Assembly (NCBI GenBank): GCA_026985755.1
Contig: JALSPX010000131.1
Location: 1-12,056, forward strand
Reading direction: 5' to 3'
Source of the DNA: Sulfurovum sp.
GTDB taxonomy: Bacteria > Campylobacterota > Campylobacteria > Campylobacterales > Sulfurovaceae
DNA: 12,056 nt
Shown here: piece after piece, positions 5,329-11,985 of the stretch
Layout of the letters: every line of letters starts with the position of its first letter
Numbering within the stretch: position 1 is the first letter of the stretch
The notes under the pieces: model-generated
What the model was told of the DNA's origin: nothing
Database searches by the model: none
Seen by the model: only the letters and a program-made list of their open reading frames with translations
Position numbers and translations under genes: made by a program

Positions 5329-6396
5329 CTAGAGTCCTGCTTCTTGTATTGCTTCCGTGCGTGCATGTGCGATAAGTGGCTCAAATACCAAGTTTAAGTT
5401 TCCATTATTCATAATGTCATCTAGTGCATAGAGTGTGAGACCAATACGGTGGTCTGTCAGTCTATTTTGAGGGTAGTTATAGGTACGTATTTTTTCCGAA
5501 CGAGAGCCTGTACCGACCTGAAGTTTTCTTTGGCTTGAAGTTTCAGCCAGTTGTTTTTCTAACTCTGCTTCATAGACTCTGGCTTTAAGTACTTTCATCG
5601 CTTTGGCTTTGTTTTTGTGTTGGGATTTTTCATCTTGAATCGCTGCAACAATACCTGTAGGGATGTGGGTAAGACGTACTGCAGAGTCTGTAGTATTGAC
5701 TGATTGCCCTCCACACCCACTTGAACGGTATACATCCATTTTAATATCATTGGGTTTGAGGTCTATTTCTACATCATCGACTTCGGGAATAACAGCTACG
5801 GTGATAGCAGAGGTGTGTACACGTCCTTGTGTTTCTGTATCTGGTACACGCTGAACACGGTGTATGCCTGCATCATACTTTAGTGTAGCATAGACAGAGT
5901 CACCACTGATTTGGGCGATGAGTTCTTTGTATCCACCTGCTGTTCCATCAGATGAGGACATGATTTCTATTTTCCAGCCTACTTGTTCTGCATAGCGAGA
6001 ATACATACGGAAGACATCTGCTACAAAGAGAGCAGCCTCATCCCCTCCTGCTCCAGCACGGAGTTCTAATATAATGTTTTTATCATCATTTTTATCTTTA
6101 GGTAGCATAAGTATTTTTATTTCTGCTTCGAGCTTTGGGAGCATCGGCTCTAGTTCAGCGAGTTCTTCTTTTGCCAAATCTCCTAGTTCTGCATCACCTA
6201 GAAGCTCTTTATTCTCTTCTATGGCATCTGACGTTTCTATATAGAGCTTAGCCTTTTCGACGAGAGCACTTAGTCCTGATTGCTCTTTACTAAGTTCGGT
6301 CATACGCGAAATATCTGAAGCAATATCTGGCGAAGAGAGAAGTTTTGTAATTTCATTATGTCTGTCTATAAAAGGTTGTAGTTTTTCTTTAAACAT
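5329..6396 (-). CDS. prfA: Peptide chain release factor 1
   Basis: RF1 reads UAA and UAG stop codons and triggers release of the finished peptide at the ribosome. The 355-aa length is normal. Seen in order: helical domain 1 (to about 100), LRAGAGGDEAALF (112-124), the codon-recognition region RVPDTETQGRVHTSA (183-197) with the tripeptide PDT where E. coli RF1 has PAT, and the catalytic loop SSGCGGQSVNTTDSAVR (225-241) with GGQ at 229-231. The C-terminal part contains GSRSEKIRTYNYPQNRLTDHRIG, typical of class I release factors. No good Shine-Dalgarno precedes the ATG; possible -10 boxes lie at 6435-6430 and 6406-6401 on the minus strand. It follows rpsT by 86 nt, as in Helicobacter. Confidence 0.97.
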   Translation of the reverse strand: MFKEKLQPFIDRHNEITKLLSSPDIASDISRMTELSKEQSGLSALVEKAKLYIETSDAIEENKELLGDAELGDLAKEELAELEPMLPKLEAEIKILMLPKDKNDDKNIILELRAGAGGDEAALFVADVFRMYSRYAEQVGWKIEIMSSSDGTAGGYKELIAQISGDSVYATLKYDAGIHRVQRVPDTETQGRVHTSAITVAVIPEVDDVEIDLKPNDIKMDVYRSSGCGGQSVNTTDSAVRLTHIPTGIVAAIQDEKSQHKNKAKAMKVLKARVYEAELEKQLAETSSQRKLQVGTGSRSEKIRTYNYPQNRLTDHRIGLTLYALDDIMNNGNLNLVFEPLIAHARTEAIQEAGL

Positions 6397-6429
6397 TAGG
6401 ATTATACTTTGTATTGGATTGTTACAGGT

Positions 6430-6435
6430 ATTATA
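6430..6435 (-). promoter_or_regulatory. Candidate -10 box for prfA
   Basis: On the minus strand this reads TATAAT, within CTTATAATACC, 33 nt upstream of the prfA ATG. It follows the rpsT-prfA hairpin at 6440-6460. A second TATAAT at 6406-6401 is only 4 nt from the ATG and would give a nearly leaderless mRNA. Either is weak evidence in AT-rich DNA. Confidence 0.3.
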
Positions 6436-6439
6436 AGAT

Positions 6440-6460
6440 AACTAGCCTTGAAAGCTAGTT
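6440..6460. terminator. Hairpin between rpsT and prfA
   Basis: AACTAGC (6440-6446) pairs perfectly with GCTAGTT (6454-6460) around a 7-nt loop. It sits 22 nt past the rpsT stop codon. The T-run downstream on the minus strand is poor, so it may be a partial terminator or an mRNA 3'-end stabiliser for rpsT. Confidence 0.4.
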
Positions 6461-6482
6461 GAAAGAGGTCTAATGAAGCGAG

Positions 6483-6749
6483 CTACGCTTCTAGTTTGTT
6501 TACCATTTTATGAAGACGGCTTACTTTTCTTGCAGCAGTGGTTTTTTTAAGAAAACCTTTACTTACCAACGAGTGTATATTTTTATTTGCTATTTTTAGT
6601 GCTTCTGCTGCTGCAGTTTTGTCTGCTGCTTCTACTGCTTCATGTACAGATTTTACAATGTTTTTGATTCTTGTTCTATAGTATCTGTTTCTTTCTGTTT
6701 TTTTAGCAGTTACTAATATACGCTTTTTTGCTGATTTGTTGTTTGCCAT
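6483..6749 (-). CDS. rpsT: 30S ribosomal protein S20
   Basis: S20 is a primary 16S rRNA-binding protein of the small subunit. The 88-aa, Lys/Arg-rich, all-helical sequence is typical: MANNKSAKKRILVTAKKTER at the start, RTRIKNIVKSV, the Ala-rich EAVEAADKTAAAEAL stretch and the closing KKTTAARKVSRLHKMVN segment. AAGGAAACCAAC precedes the ATG. A hairpin in the leader (6787-6803) could be a control element, since S20 represses its own translation in E. coli. It is transcribed toward prfA and diverges from glmM; Helicobacter pylori has the same rpsT, prfA, glmM and lspA grouping. Confidence 0.97.
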   Translation of the reverse strand: MANNKSAKKRILVTAKKTERNRYYRTRIKNIVKSVHEAVEAADKTAAAEALKIANKNIHSLVSKGFLKKTTAARKVSRLHKMVNKLEA

Positions 6750-6786
6750 GTTGGTTTCCTTACATCTTAAATAGTTGTGTTGTTGC

Positions 6787-6803
6787 CACTCTGCGTTAGA
6801 GTG
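6787..6803 (-). promoter_or_regulatory. Hairpin in the rpsT leader
   Basis: CACTCT (6787-6792) pairs perfectly with AGAGTG (6798-6803) around a 5-nt loop, 38 nt upstream of the rpsT ATG. No T-tract follows on the minus strand. An S20 feedback site or leader stability element is possible; this is inferred from position and from E. coli S20 autoregulation. Confidence 0.35.
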
Positions 6804-6895
6804 AAAATAGTTTGCGAATAATATCCAAAAAAAGATTAAAGGTTTATTAAAAGAAATCTAATGATTGAAGCAATGCATAGATTTTAGTAATATTC

Positions 6896-6904
6896 TGTTA
6901 GAAT
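6896..6904 (+). promoter_or_regulatory. Candidate extended -10 for the glmM operon
   Basis: TGTTAGAAT is an extended -10 (TG, one base, TAGAAT). The predicted start near 6911 would leave a leader of about 20 nt with AAGGAAAT before the TTG start codon. A 17-bp AT-only palindrome (AATTAAAT at 6902-6909, ATTTAATT at 6911-6918) overlaps it and could be an operator, though such palindromes are common in AT-rich DNA. Confidence 0.4.
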
Positions 6905-6930
6905 TAAATAATTTAATTAAGGAAATAAAT

Positions 6931-8268
6931 TTGGAACTTTTTGGAACTGATGGTGTACGTGGTAAGGCCGGTAAAAAAATTTCTGCGATGAGTGCTATGC
7001 GTTTGGCGATGGCAACAGGTATCTATTTTAAACAGTTTGCTAAAACCCATAAAATTTTAGTAGGGAAAGACACAAGACGAAGTGGTTATATGATAGAAAA
7101 TGCTATTGTGTCAGGACTTACTGCAGTTGGCTTTGATGTCATTCAGATAGGACCTATGCCCACACCTGCAATTGCTTTTTTAACAGAAAATATGCGTTGT
7201 GATGCGGGGATAATGATTTCGGCTTCGCATAATCCCTATTATGATAATGGGATTAAATTTTTTGATGCTCATGGCAATAAGCTTAACCGAGATAAAGAGG
7301 AGCAAATAGAAATTCTGTATAACGATGATATGCGTATTGATCGTGCACAGGCTGTTAATAAGGCTATTGGTAAATCAAAACGTATTGATGATGTGATTGG
7401 ACGTTATATTGTTCATATTAAAAATTCATTTCCCAAACCTTTGTCCTTGGCGGGTAAAAGAGTTGTGATAGATTGTGCGAATGGTGCAGGATATATTGTG
7501 GGACCTACGATATTACAAGAACTTGGTGCAGATGTAGTAGTTGTTGGCGACAAACCAGATGGTTTTAATATTAATGAGGGCTGTGGAGCTATGCATCCAG
7601 AAAACCTTGCTAGAGTTGTATTGGATAAGCGTGCGGATATTGGCATAGCATTGGATGGGGATGCTGACAGGTTGGTGATGGTAGATGAAAAAGGTGAGGT
7701 TATAGATGGTGACAAGCTTATGGGTGTTCTTGCTGTACATTTAAAAAATCAAGGAACATTAAAGGGTAAGGGTATGGTTGCTACTGTGATGAGTAACCAA
7801 GGACTAGATGAATACCTTAAGTCTAAAGACTTAACACTCTATCGATCTGCAGTAGGTGACAAAAATGTTGTAGAGATGATGCAGAAACATGGTATGAACT
7901 TTGGTGGGGAGCAGAGTGGCCATATTATTTTTTCAGATTATGCAAAAACAGGAGATGGGCTCTCTAGTGGGTTGCAAGCTTTGGCTTACCTTGTCCAGAC
8001 TGGACAAAAAGCCAGTGAGGCCTTTAATCCTTATGAATCTTACCCTCAGATGTTAGTAAACCTTTTGGTAGAAGAGAAGAGACCCATAGAGAAGATAAAA
8101 GGTATAGAAGCACTGAAAGAAAAGATAGAGGGACTTGGAATCAGACATCTTTTTAGATACTCAGGTACAGAAAACAAGATACGCCTTTTGCTCGAAGGTA
8201 AAGATGAAGAGAAGCTTGAAGCTATGATGGAAGAGTGTCAAACATTTTTTAAAAGTGTTTTAGCATAA
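6931..8268 (+). CDS. glmM: Phosphoglucosamine mutase
   Basis: GlmM converts glucosamine-6-phosphate to glucosamine-1-phosphate, feeding UDP-GlcNAc for peptidoglycan and lipopolysaccharide. I take the TTG at 6931 as start: the product is then 445 aa, the usual length, begins ELFGTDGVRGKAG as the family does, and AAGGAAAT lies 8-9 nt upstream. An upstream TTG (6865) would add 22 unconserved residues. Motifs seen: the phosphoserine loop SASHNP (97-102, S99 catalytic), the Mg-binding DGDADR (242-247), sugar-binding GGEQSGH (325-331) and the phosphate-binding RYSGTENKIR (409-418). Its TAA overlaps the lspA ATG by one base, so it leads a tightly coupled operon. Cytoplasmic. Confidence 0.96.
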   Translation: MELFGTDGVRGKAGKKISAMSAMRLAMATGIYFKQFAKTHKILVGKDTRRSGYMIENAIVSGLTAVGFDVIQIGPMPTPAIAFLTENMRCDAGIMISASHNPYYDNGIKFFDAHGNKLNRDKEEQIEILYNDDMRIDRAQAVNKAIGKSKRIDDVIGRYIVHIKNSFPKPLSLAGKRVVIDCANGAGYIVGPTILQELGADVVVVGDKPDGFNINEGCGAMHPENLARVVLDKRADIGIALDGDADRLVMVDEKGEVIDGDKLMGVLAVHLKNQGTLKGKGMVATVMSNQGLDEYLKSKDLTLYRSAVGDKNVVEMMQKHGMNFGGEQSGHIIFSDYAKTGDGLSSGLQALAYLVQTGQKASEAFNPYESYPQMLVNLLVEEKRPIEKIKGIEALKEKIEGLGIRHLFRYSGTENKIRLLLEGKDEEKLEAMMEECQTFFKSVLA

Positions 8269-8786
8269 TGAAAGGCTGGTTGGTATTTTTTTTGGTTTTC
8301 ATAGGCACTTTTATGATTGATCAAGGCATTAAAGTTTGGGCAGTATCTACTGCACATGCTATGCATGGAAGTATCCCTAATACACCCCATACTGTAGCAG
8401 AAGATGCGCTTATTGGTACCACACTTGTAAAGGGTAAATGTATTGATTTAGAATTGCATTTTAATAAAGGAGTAGCATTTAGTATGTTTGCCTCTTTGGG
8501 TGAATATATGAAGTGGGTACAAGGAGGGCTTGTTCTGATACTTCTTTTTATTTTTTATAAAGAAAATTATGTACGACGTTATGCGTTTCCAGCAGGACTT
8601 CTGATAGGCGGTGCTCTGGGAAATGTATATGATAGATTTTATCATATAGGTGTGGTAGATTATGTAGCATGGCATTGTGGTTTTAATTTTGCTGTATTTA
8701 ATTATGCTGATGTCATGATAGATTTGGCATTTGTCATCATTATAGTCATGGTCTATTTTTTCCCTGAAAAAGATGCAAGCAAATGA
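8268..8786 (+). CDS. lspA: Lipoprotein signal peptidase (signal peptidase II)
   Basis: LspA is an inner-membrane aspartyl protease that cuts the signal peptide of prolipoproteins before the modified cysteine. The 172-aa protein has the four-helix pattern: TM1 about 3-26 with MIDQGIKVWAV, TM2 about 84-98, TM3 about 105-121 and TM4 about 149-165. Conserved pieces are HFNKGVAFSMF (64-74), GGALGNVYDRFYHIGVVDYV (114-133, D131) and FNYADVMID (144-152, D148); D131 and D148 match the catalytic pair. A loop at about 30-60 is longer than in E. coli. The ATG overlaps the glmM stop (TAATG) and the stop overlaps the next ATG (ATGA). glmM beside lspA is a known arrangement in Helicobacter. Confidence 0.95.
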   Translation: MKGWLVFFLVFIGTFMIDQGIKVWAVSTAHAMHGSIPNTPHTVAEDALIGTTLVKGKCIDLELHFNKGVAFSMFASLGEYMKWVQGGLVLILLFIFYKENYVRRYAFPAGLLIGGALGNVYDRFYHIGVVDYVAWHCGFNFAVFNYADVMIDLAFVIIIVMVYFFPEKDASK

Positions 8787-9727
8787 GGCTGATTTCTCTC
8801 CTTGTTATTTTTGTGTCTATAGTATATGGAAATATCTCTTCGATTAATATCGCTCCGAAACTTTCGAATCATCAGTTTATGAAAATTCGTATACTCGACC
8901 AAAAAAAGCTCTCTTTTGAACGGATTAATGGTGTTACGTTTGCAGAACTCTCTGATGTAACGTACGATAAGAAAACAGGCATTTTGTATTTTGTGGGAGA
9001 CAAGGGAGCACTTTTTTCTTTTAGAGCAAAATTTGGTACGAAAATAGAGGCTCTTCAACCTCTGATGGCAAAAAAACTAAGAACAAAAAAAGGCAAAAGG
9101 CTTAAAAAGTGGAAAAGAGACTCAGAAGGGTTAACCTTAGATGGTAGAGGACATTTACTTATCTCTTTTGAAGGAGATGCTAAAATAGCATGGTTTCATA
9201 AAAATAGTCTAAAAATGGGAAACCTTATCAAGAAGTATAAAATACCAAAATACCTAAAAAAGAAACGTAACTATAGAAGTACCAATAAATCATTGGAGTC
9301 TTTGGCGTGGCATCCTCTCTATGGTATTTTGACAGCGACAGAGTGGCCACTCAAAAAAGACAATAAAAAGAGACAAACCATTTATGCACTTTCTGGGAAA
9401 CAGTGGCATTTTCAGGCAGAACCAGAAGCAAAAAGTGCAGTCACTGCTATAGAGGTGATGGATGATGGAAACGTATTGGTGCTAGAACGATCTTACACGG
9501 GGATACTTTCTCCCTTTGTGGTGACACTTAAAAAGGTCATGATAAAACATTGTAAAGAGGATATTTGTCCTAGTGAAGTGTTGGCAAAGATGAGTAGCCA
9601 TAAAGGTTGGGATATTGATAACTTTGAAGGTTTGGCAAAAGTAGGTAAAAAGCGATATGTCATGGTGAGTGATGATAATGAAAATTTTTTTCAAAAGACA
9701 TTGCTACTCTATTTTGAGGTACTTTAA
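8783..9727 (+). CDS. Secreted phytase-like (esterase-like) beta-propeller protein
   Basis: The 314-aa protein has an N-terminal signal peptide (about 1-17, MRLISLLVIFVSIVYG), so it is probably periplasmic. The pattern resembles the esterase-like-activity-of-phytase family (PF13449 type). Spaced motifs are AELSDVTYDKKTGILYFVGDKG (54-75), RDSEGLTLDGRGHLLISFEGD (112-132), KSLESLAWHP (169-178), and NFEGLAKVGKKRYVMVSDDN (280-299), with acidic residues that could bind a metal. The substrate is not predictable; phytate or phosphoester cleavage should not be assumed. A Lys/Arg-rich stretch at 97-112 and two Cys (C257, C262) are notable. The start codon overlaps the lspA stop by 4 nt and its stop overlaps the next start by 1 nt, making it an integral member of the glmM-lspA operon. 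Confidence 0.75.
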   Translation: MRLISLLVIFVSIVYGNISSINIAPKLSNHQFMKIRILDQKKLSFERINGVTFAELSDVTYDKKTGILYFVGDKGALFSFRAKFGTKIEALQPLMAKKLRTKKGKRLKKWKRDSEGLTLDGRGHLLISFEGDAKIAWFHKNSLKMGNLIKKYKIPKYLKKKRNYRSTNKSLESLAWHPLYGILTATEWPLKKDNKKRQTIYALSGKQWHFQAEPEAKSAVTAIEVMDDGNVLVLERSYTGILSPFVVTLKKVMIKHCKEDICPSEVLAKMSSHKGWDIDNFEGLAKVGKKRYVMVSDDNENFFQKTLLLYFEVL

Positions 9728-10545
9728 TGGTGTCAATCAAAAATATTGTCAAGTTGTTGTTATTGACACTCATGTTGTCACTTATGGTGTTTTTTGGTAT
9801 GAAGGCATATAGTCATGCACTCTCTTTTGAAGAACATACCACAGAATTAGTCAGTTCTCAAGGGGTACAAGATCTGACAAAAAGAAAACTACATAGGCTA
9901 GCCAAGAGTATATTGGGTGACTTATATGAAGATGAACATTTGGCACACTTTGATAAAATAAAAGCTTTGAAAAAATATGCAATGCAAGAGGCATATAGAT
10001 ATACCTACTATTTTATGGCAACATTATTACTGCTTCTTTGTATGTATTTTTTTACTTCACTTCGCATGTTTACGGCATTTGGAGCAATCGCTGCAATGCT
10101 AACACTTTTTTTTGGACTCGTTACTCCCATTTTGATGGTTACAATTCATAAAGAGGTGGAGTATTTGGGGGATGTTGTGCTCTCTTTTGAGTCCAAAGGG
10201 GTGATAGGCTCTATAGTAAAACTTTGGGAGAGTGGGGATATCGTTGTAGCTATGGTGATACTGATTTTTTCTGTACTTGTCCCTACAGTCAAAATAATTT
10301 CTTTACTTTTTGTCTCGGTGTTTGTAGAGAGCAGGTTTGCACATACTGTGGTAAAATTTTTTAAAATGATAGGAAAATGGTCCATGGTTGATGTGTTTGT
10401 GGTAGCCATATTTTTGGTCTACCTCACAGCCAACAAAGGTGATGTAAGCCGTGCGGAGGTTGAGGTAGGGCTTTATTTCTTTTTGGCCTATGTGATTGTC
10501 TCTATGATAGTGAGCCTGAGTGCAGATAAGATGTTGCGGAAATAA
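9727..10545 (+). CDS. PqiA-family (paraquat-inducible protein A) membrane protein
   Basis: This 272-aa inner-membrane protein carries the PqiA signature: GVIGSIVKLWESGDIVVAMVILIFSVLVPTVKIISLL at 158-194 in pieces, then KMIGKWSMVDVFVVAI (213-228). Predicted helices lie at about 7-29, 95-110, 114-138, 172-199, 219-235 and 247-265, with a periplasmic or cytoplasmic loop of about 65 residues after the first. In E. coli, PqiA works with MCE proteins (PqiB) in envelope lipid transport. Here it is a single-unit PqiA with no MCE partner in the window. It lacks the CxxC-type motifs often found at PqiA N-termini. The ATG overlaps the preceding TAA by one base; a 77-bp gap follows before the rhodanese lipoprotein. 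Confidence 0.8.
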   Translation: MVSIKNIVKLLLLTLMLSLMVFFGMKAYSHALSFEEHTTELVSSQGVQDLTKRKLHRLAKSILGDLYEDEHLAHFDKIKALKKYAMQEAYRYTYYFMATLLLLLCMYFFTSLRMFTAFGAIAAMLTLFFGLVTPILMVTIHKEVEYLGDVVLSFESKGVIGSIVKLWESGDIVVAMVILIFSVLVPTVKIISLLFVSVFVESRFAHTVVKFFKMIGKWSMVDVFVVAIFLVYLTANKGDVSRAEVEVGLYFFLAYVIVSMIVSLSADKMLRK

Positions 10546-10577
10546 GTGCGTATTACCTACTTATTAGAGGGCACTTA
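10543..10577 (+). terminator. Inverted repeat at the end of the glmM operon
   Basis: TAAGTGC (10543-10549, including the PqiA-like stop codon) is the inverse of GCACTTA (10571-10577), with a 21-nt spacer that can itself pair partly (CCTA with TAGAGG). There is no T-run, so it may be a weak terminator or mRNA 3'-end structure separating the operon from the lipoprotein gene. Confidence 0.35.
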
Positions 10578-10622
10578 AGTACAAAAATGCTAACATCTGC
10601 TTACTAAAATAAAAGGGAAACA

Positions 10623-11138
10623 ATGAAAAAAATATTATTATTAGCAATAGTTGCAGGTTTTTTAATCTCAGTTGCGGGTTGTGGCGGTAGCAGTAACAGT
10701 ACGAAAAGTGCAGAGAGTACTCCAGGACCATTTAAAGATGGAAAATTTGGTAGAATCAACTTGTCAGACCCAGAGTATGACGCTTTAGGTAGAGATGAAG
10801 GACAAAAAGTTGTTGCTGGTTCTGTATTTATAGATATTAGAAATAAATGGGAAAGAGAAAGAGGGCAACCTACTGAAGTGATTAAAGATATTATTGCGTA
10901 TCAAATTTTTTCACCAGGTGGGGCAAGAAAAATAAATTCAAATTTTGTACAAGAAGTAGGAAAAGTAGTAGGAGATAAAAACAAAAAAATTATTCTTATT
11001 TGTCATACGAGCTCCAGATCATTTAATGCAGCAAGATTGCTTTCAGAAAATGGGTATACAAATGTCTATGACATTGAGGGTGGATATACGGTATGGTCAA
11101 GCAGGTTTAAAGTAAAACCATATAGTCAGAGCTATTAA
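10623..11138 (+). CDS. Rhodanese-domain lipoprotein
   Basis: Rhodanese domains transfer sulfane sulfur through a cysteine persulfide. The 171-aa protein begins with a lipoprotein signal (MKKILLLAIVAGFLISVAGC, lipobox VAGC, C20 lipidated), so it would be anchored in the envelope after LspA cleavage, and LspA is encoded nearby. A Gly/Ser linker follows, then a rhodanese fold from about 42: VFIDIRNKWERERG (68-81), ILICHTSSRSFNAARLLSENGY (124-145) with catalytic C127 and a six-residue loop CHTSSR, and the closing VYDIEGGYTVW (148-158). AAGGGAAACA precedes the ATG. The 77-bp gap after the PqiA-like gene may hold its own promoter. The protein could handle sulfane sulfur in the periplasm alongside Sox, but that link is inferred. 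Confidence 0.88.
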   Translation: MKKILLLAIVAGFLISVAGCGGSSNSTKSAESTPGPFKDGKFGRINLSDPEYDALGRDEGQKVVAGSVFIDIRNKWERERGQPTEVIKDIIAYQIFSPGGARKINSNFVQEVGKVVGDKNKKIILICHTSSRSFNAARLLSENGYTNVYDIEGGYTVWSSRFKVKPYSQSY

Positions 11139-11148
11139 TCTTCTTAAT

Positions 11149-11169
11149 GGTACCTTGTTTTGAGGTGCC
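11149..11169 (+). terminator. Possible terminator after the rhodanese gene
   Basis: GGTACCT (11149-11155) pairs with AGGTGCC (11163-11169, one G-T pair) around a T-rich loop, followed by TTGCTTCC. It is located 11 nt after the stop codon. The stem is reasonable but the trailing U-run is poor. Confidence 0.45.
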
Positions 11170-11189
11170 TTGCTTCCTATGTGAAGTTG

Positions 11190-11225
11190 AACCCAAAATA
11201 TGATTTCTAATGCATAGTTTGGGTT
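11190..11225. terminator. Bidirectional hairpin between convergent genes
   Basis: AACCCAAA (11190-11197) pairs perfectly with TTTGGGTT (11218-11225), and inside it TATG (11199-11202) pairs with CATA (11213-11216). It reaches the stop codon of the minus-strand DUF493 gene, so it probably shapes the 3' end of the moaC-DUF493 transcript and may also block read-through from the rhodanese gene. No strong T-tract is present. Confidence 0.45.
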
Positions 11226-11505
11226 AAATCACCATATCCACATCCTCATGGTCTTCAAAATATTTGAAGATACGGTTTCTCTCTTCTTCCGAATCTACTG
11301 TACAGGATGCATTATAGGCAATGAATTTTCCAGTTTTGGATTGGTTACCTAGAGAGCAGAGATGTTTTTTATCTCCTTCTATTTTCATAATTTCTTTAAT
11401 GCACTTTTCTAAAGCTTCTTTGTCTTTACCAATAATTTTAAAACCCCATGTTGTAGGGTAGTTAATTTCTGGACGCTCTGGCATATTTTCATCTAAAATT
11501 TTCAT
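11224..11505 (-). CDS. DUF493 (YbeD/HP0495-like) protein
   Basis: This 93-aa cytoplasmic protein matches the small DUF493 family (E. coli YbeD, H. pylori HP0495) with an alpha-beta ACT-like fold. Seen: INYPTTWGFKIIGKDKEALEKCI (14-36), the middle DKKHLCSLGNQSKTGKFIAY part, and the closing SEEERNRIFKYFEDHEDVDMVI. The biochemical role of the family is not settled; a regulatory or ligand-binding function is usually suggested. The ATG lies 9 nt after the moaC stop with AAGGAG in the gap, so the two genes form an operon. The stop codon overlaps the right arm of the hairpin at 11190-11225. Confidence 0.83.
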   Translation of the reverse strand: MKILDENMPERPEINYPTTWGFKIIGKDKEALEKCIKEIMKIEGDKKHLCSLGNQSKTGKFIAYNASCTVDSEEERNRIFKYFEDHEDVDMVI

Positions 11506-11514
11506 ATTTTCTCC

Positions 11515-11985
11515 TTATCTGTTAAAATCGCCAGAGTCTCCACCACTTTTGTGCTCTAGCTGTATGTGTTTAATGACCATCCCTTTGTCAATGGCTTTGA
11601 GCATATCGTAAATAGTAAGTAGCCCTATACTCACCCCCGTAAGTGCTTCCATCTCTACGCCTGTTTGACCGTTGAGCTTTGTGGTGACTGTGAGTTTAAA
11701 TCCTGGAAGTTCAGGAAGCTCTTCTATGTCTGTTTTTACGGAGGTAATCATCAATGGATGACACATAGGAATGAGCGTAGACGTCTGTTTGGTCGCTTGT
11801 ATCGCTGCAATAACGGCTGTTTGTAGTACAGGTCCTTTTTTGGCCCTGTTGGCAATGACTGCATCAAAAGCACTCTGTCCGACTTCTATGATACCTGATG
11901 CTACAGCAATACGTGTGCTTTGGGCTTTGTTTCCCACATCTACCATTTTGGGTTTGTTTTGTTCGTCTAAGTGTGTTAAGTTCAA
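11515..11985 (-). CDS. moaC: Cyclic pyranopterin monophosphate synthase
   Basis: MoaC acts with MoaA in the first step of molybdenum cofactor biosynthesis, making cyclic pyranopterin monophosphate from GTP-derived intermediate in the cytoplasm. The 156-aa protein has the full motif set: LTHLDE (3-8), MVDVGNK (14-20), PMCHPL (73-78, H76), EMEALTGVSIGLLTIYDMLKA (111-131 in pieces, E111, E113, D127, K130) and LEHKSGGDSG (143-152). The start is TTG at 11985: an in-frame TAG lies two codons upstream, the conserved LTHLDE requires this start, and AGGT lies about 9 nt before it. Cofactor supply suits the SoxC molybdoenzyme encoded in the same window. Confidence 0.95.
   Translation of the reverse strand: MNLTHLDEQNKPKMVDVGNKAQSTRIAVASGIIEVGQSAFDAVIANRAKKGPVLQTAVIAAIQATKQTSTLIPMCHPLMITSVKTDIEELPELPGFKLTVTTKLNGQTGVEMEALTGVSIGLLTIYDMLKAIDKGMVIKHIQLEHKSGGDSGDFNR

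Noticed and set aside
6865..6930. Upstream start for GlmM
   Set aside because: It adds 22 unconserved residues, lacks a good ribosome binding site and exceeds the usual 445-aa length.
7413..7740. Antisense frames over glmM
   Set aside because: They mirror the strongly conserved Mg-binding region of GlmM and have no independent support.
10146..10409. Antisense frame over the PqiA-like gene
   Set aside because: A Thr/Ser-rich translation opposite the PqiA signature, typical of a shadow frame.
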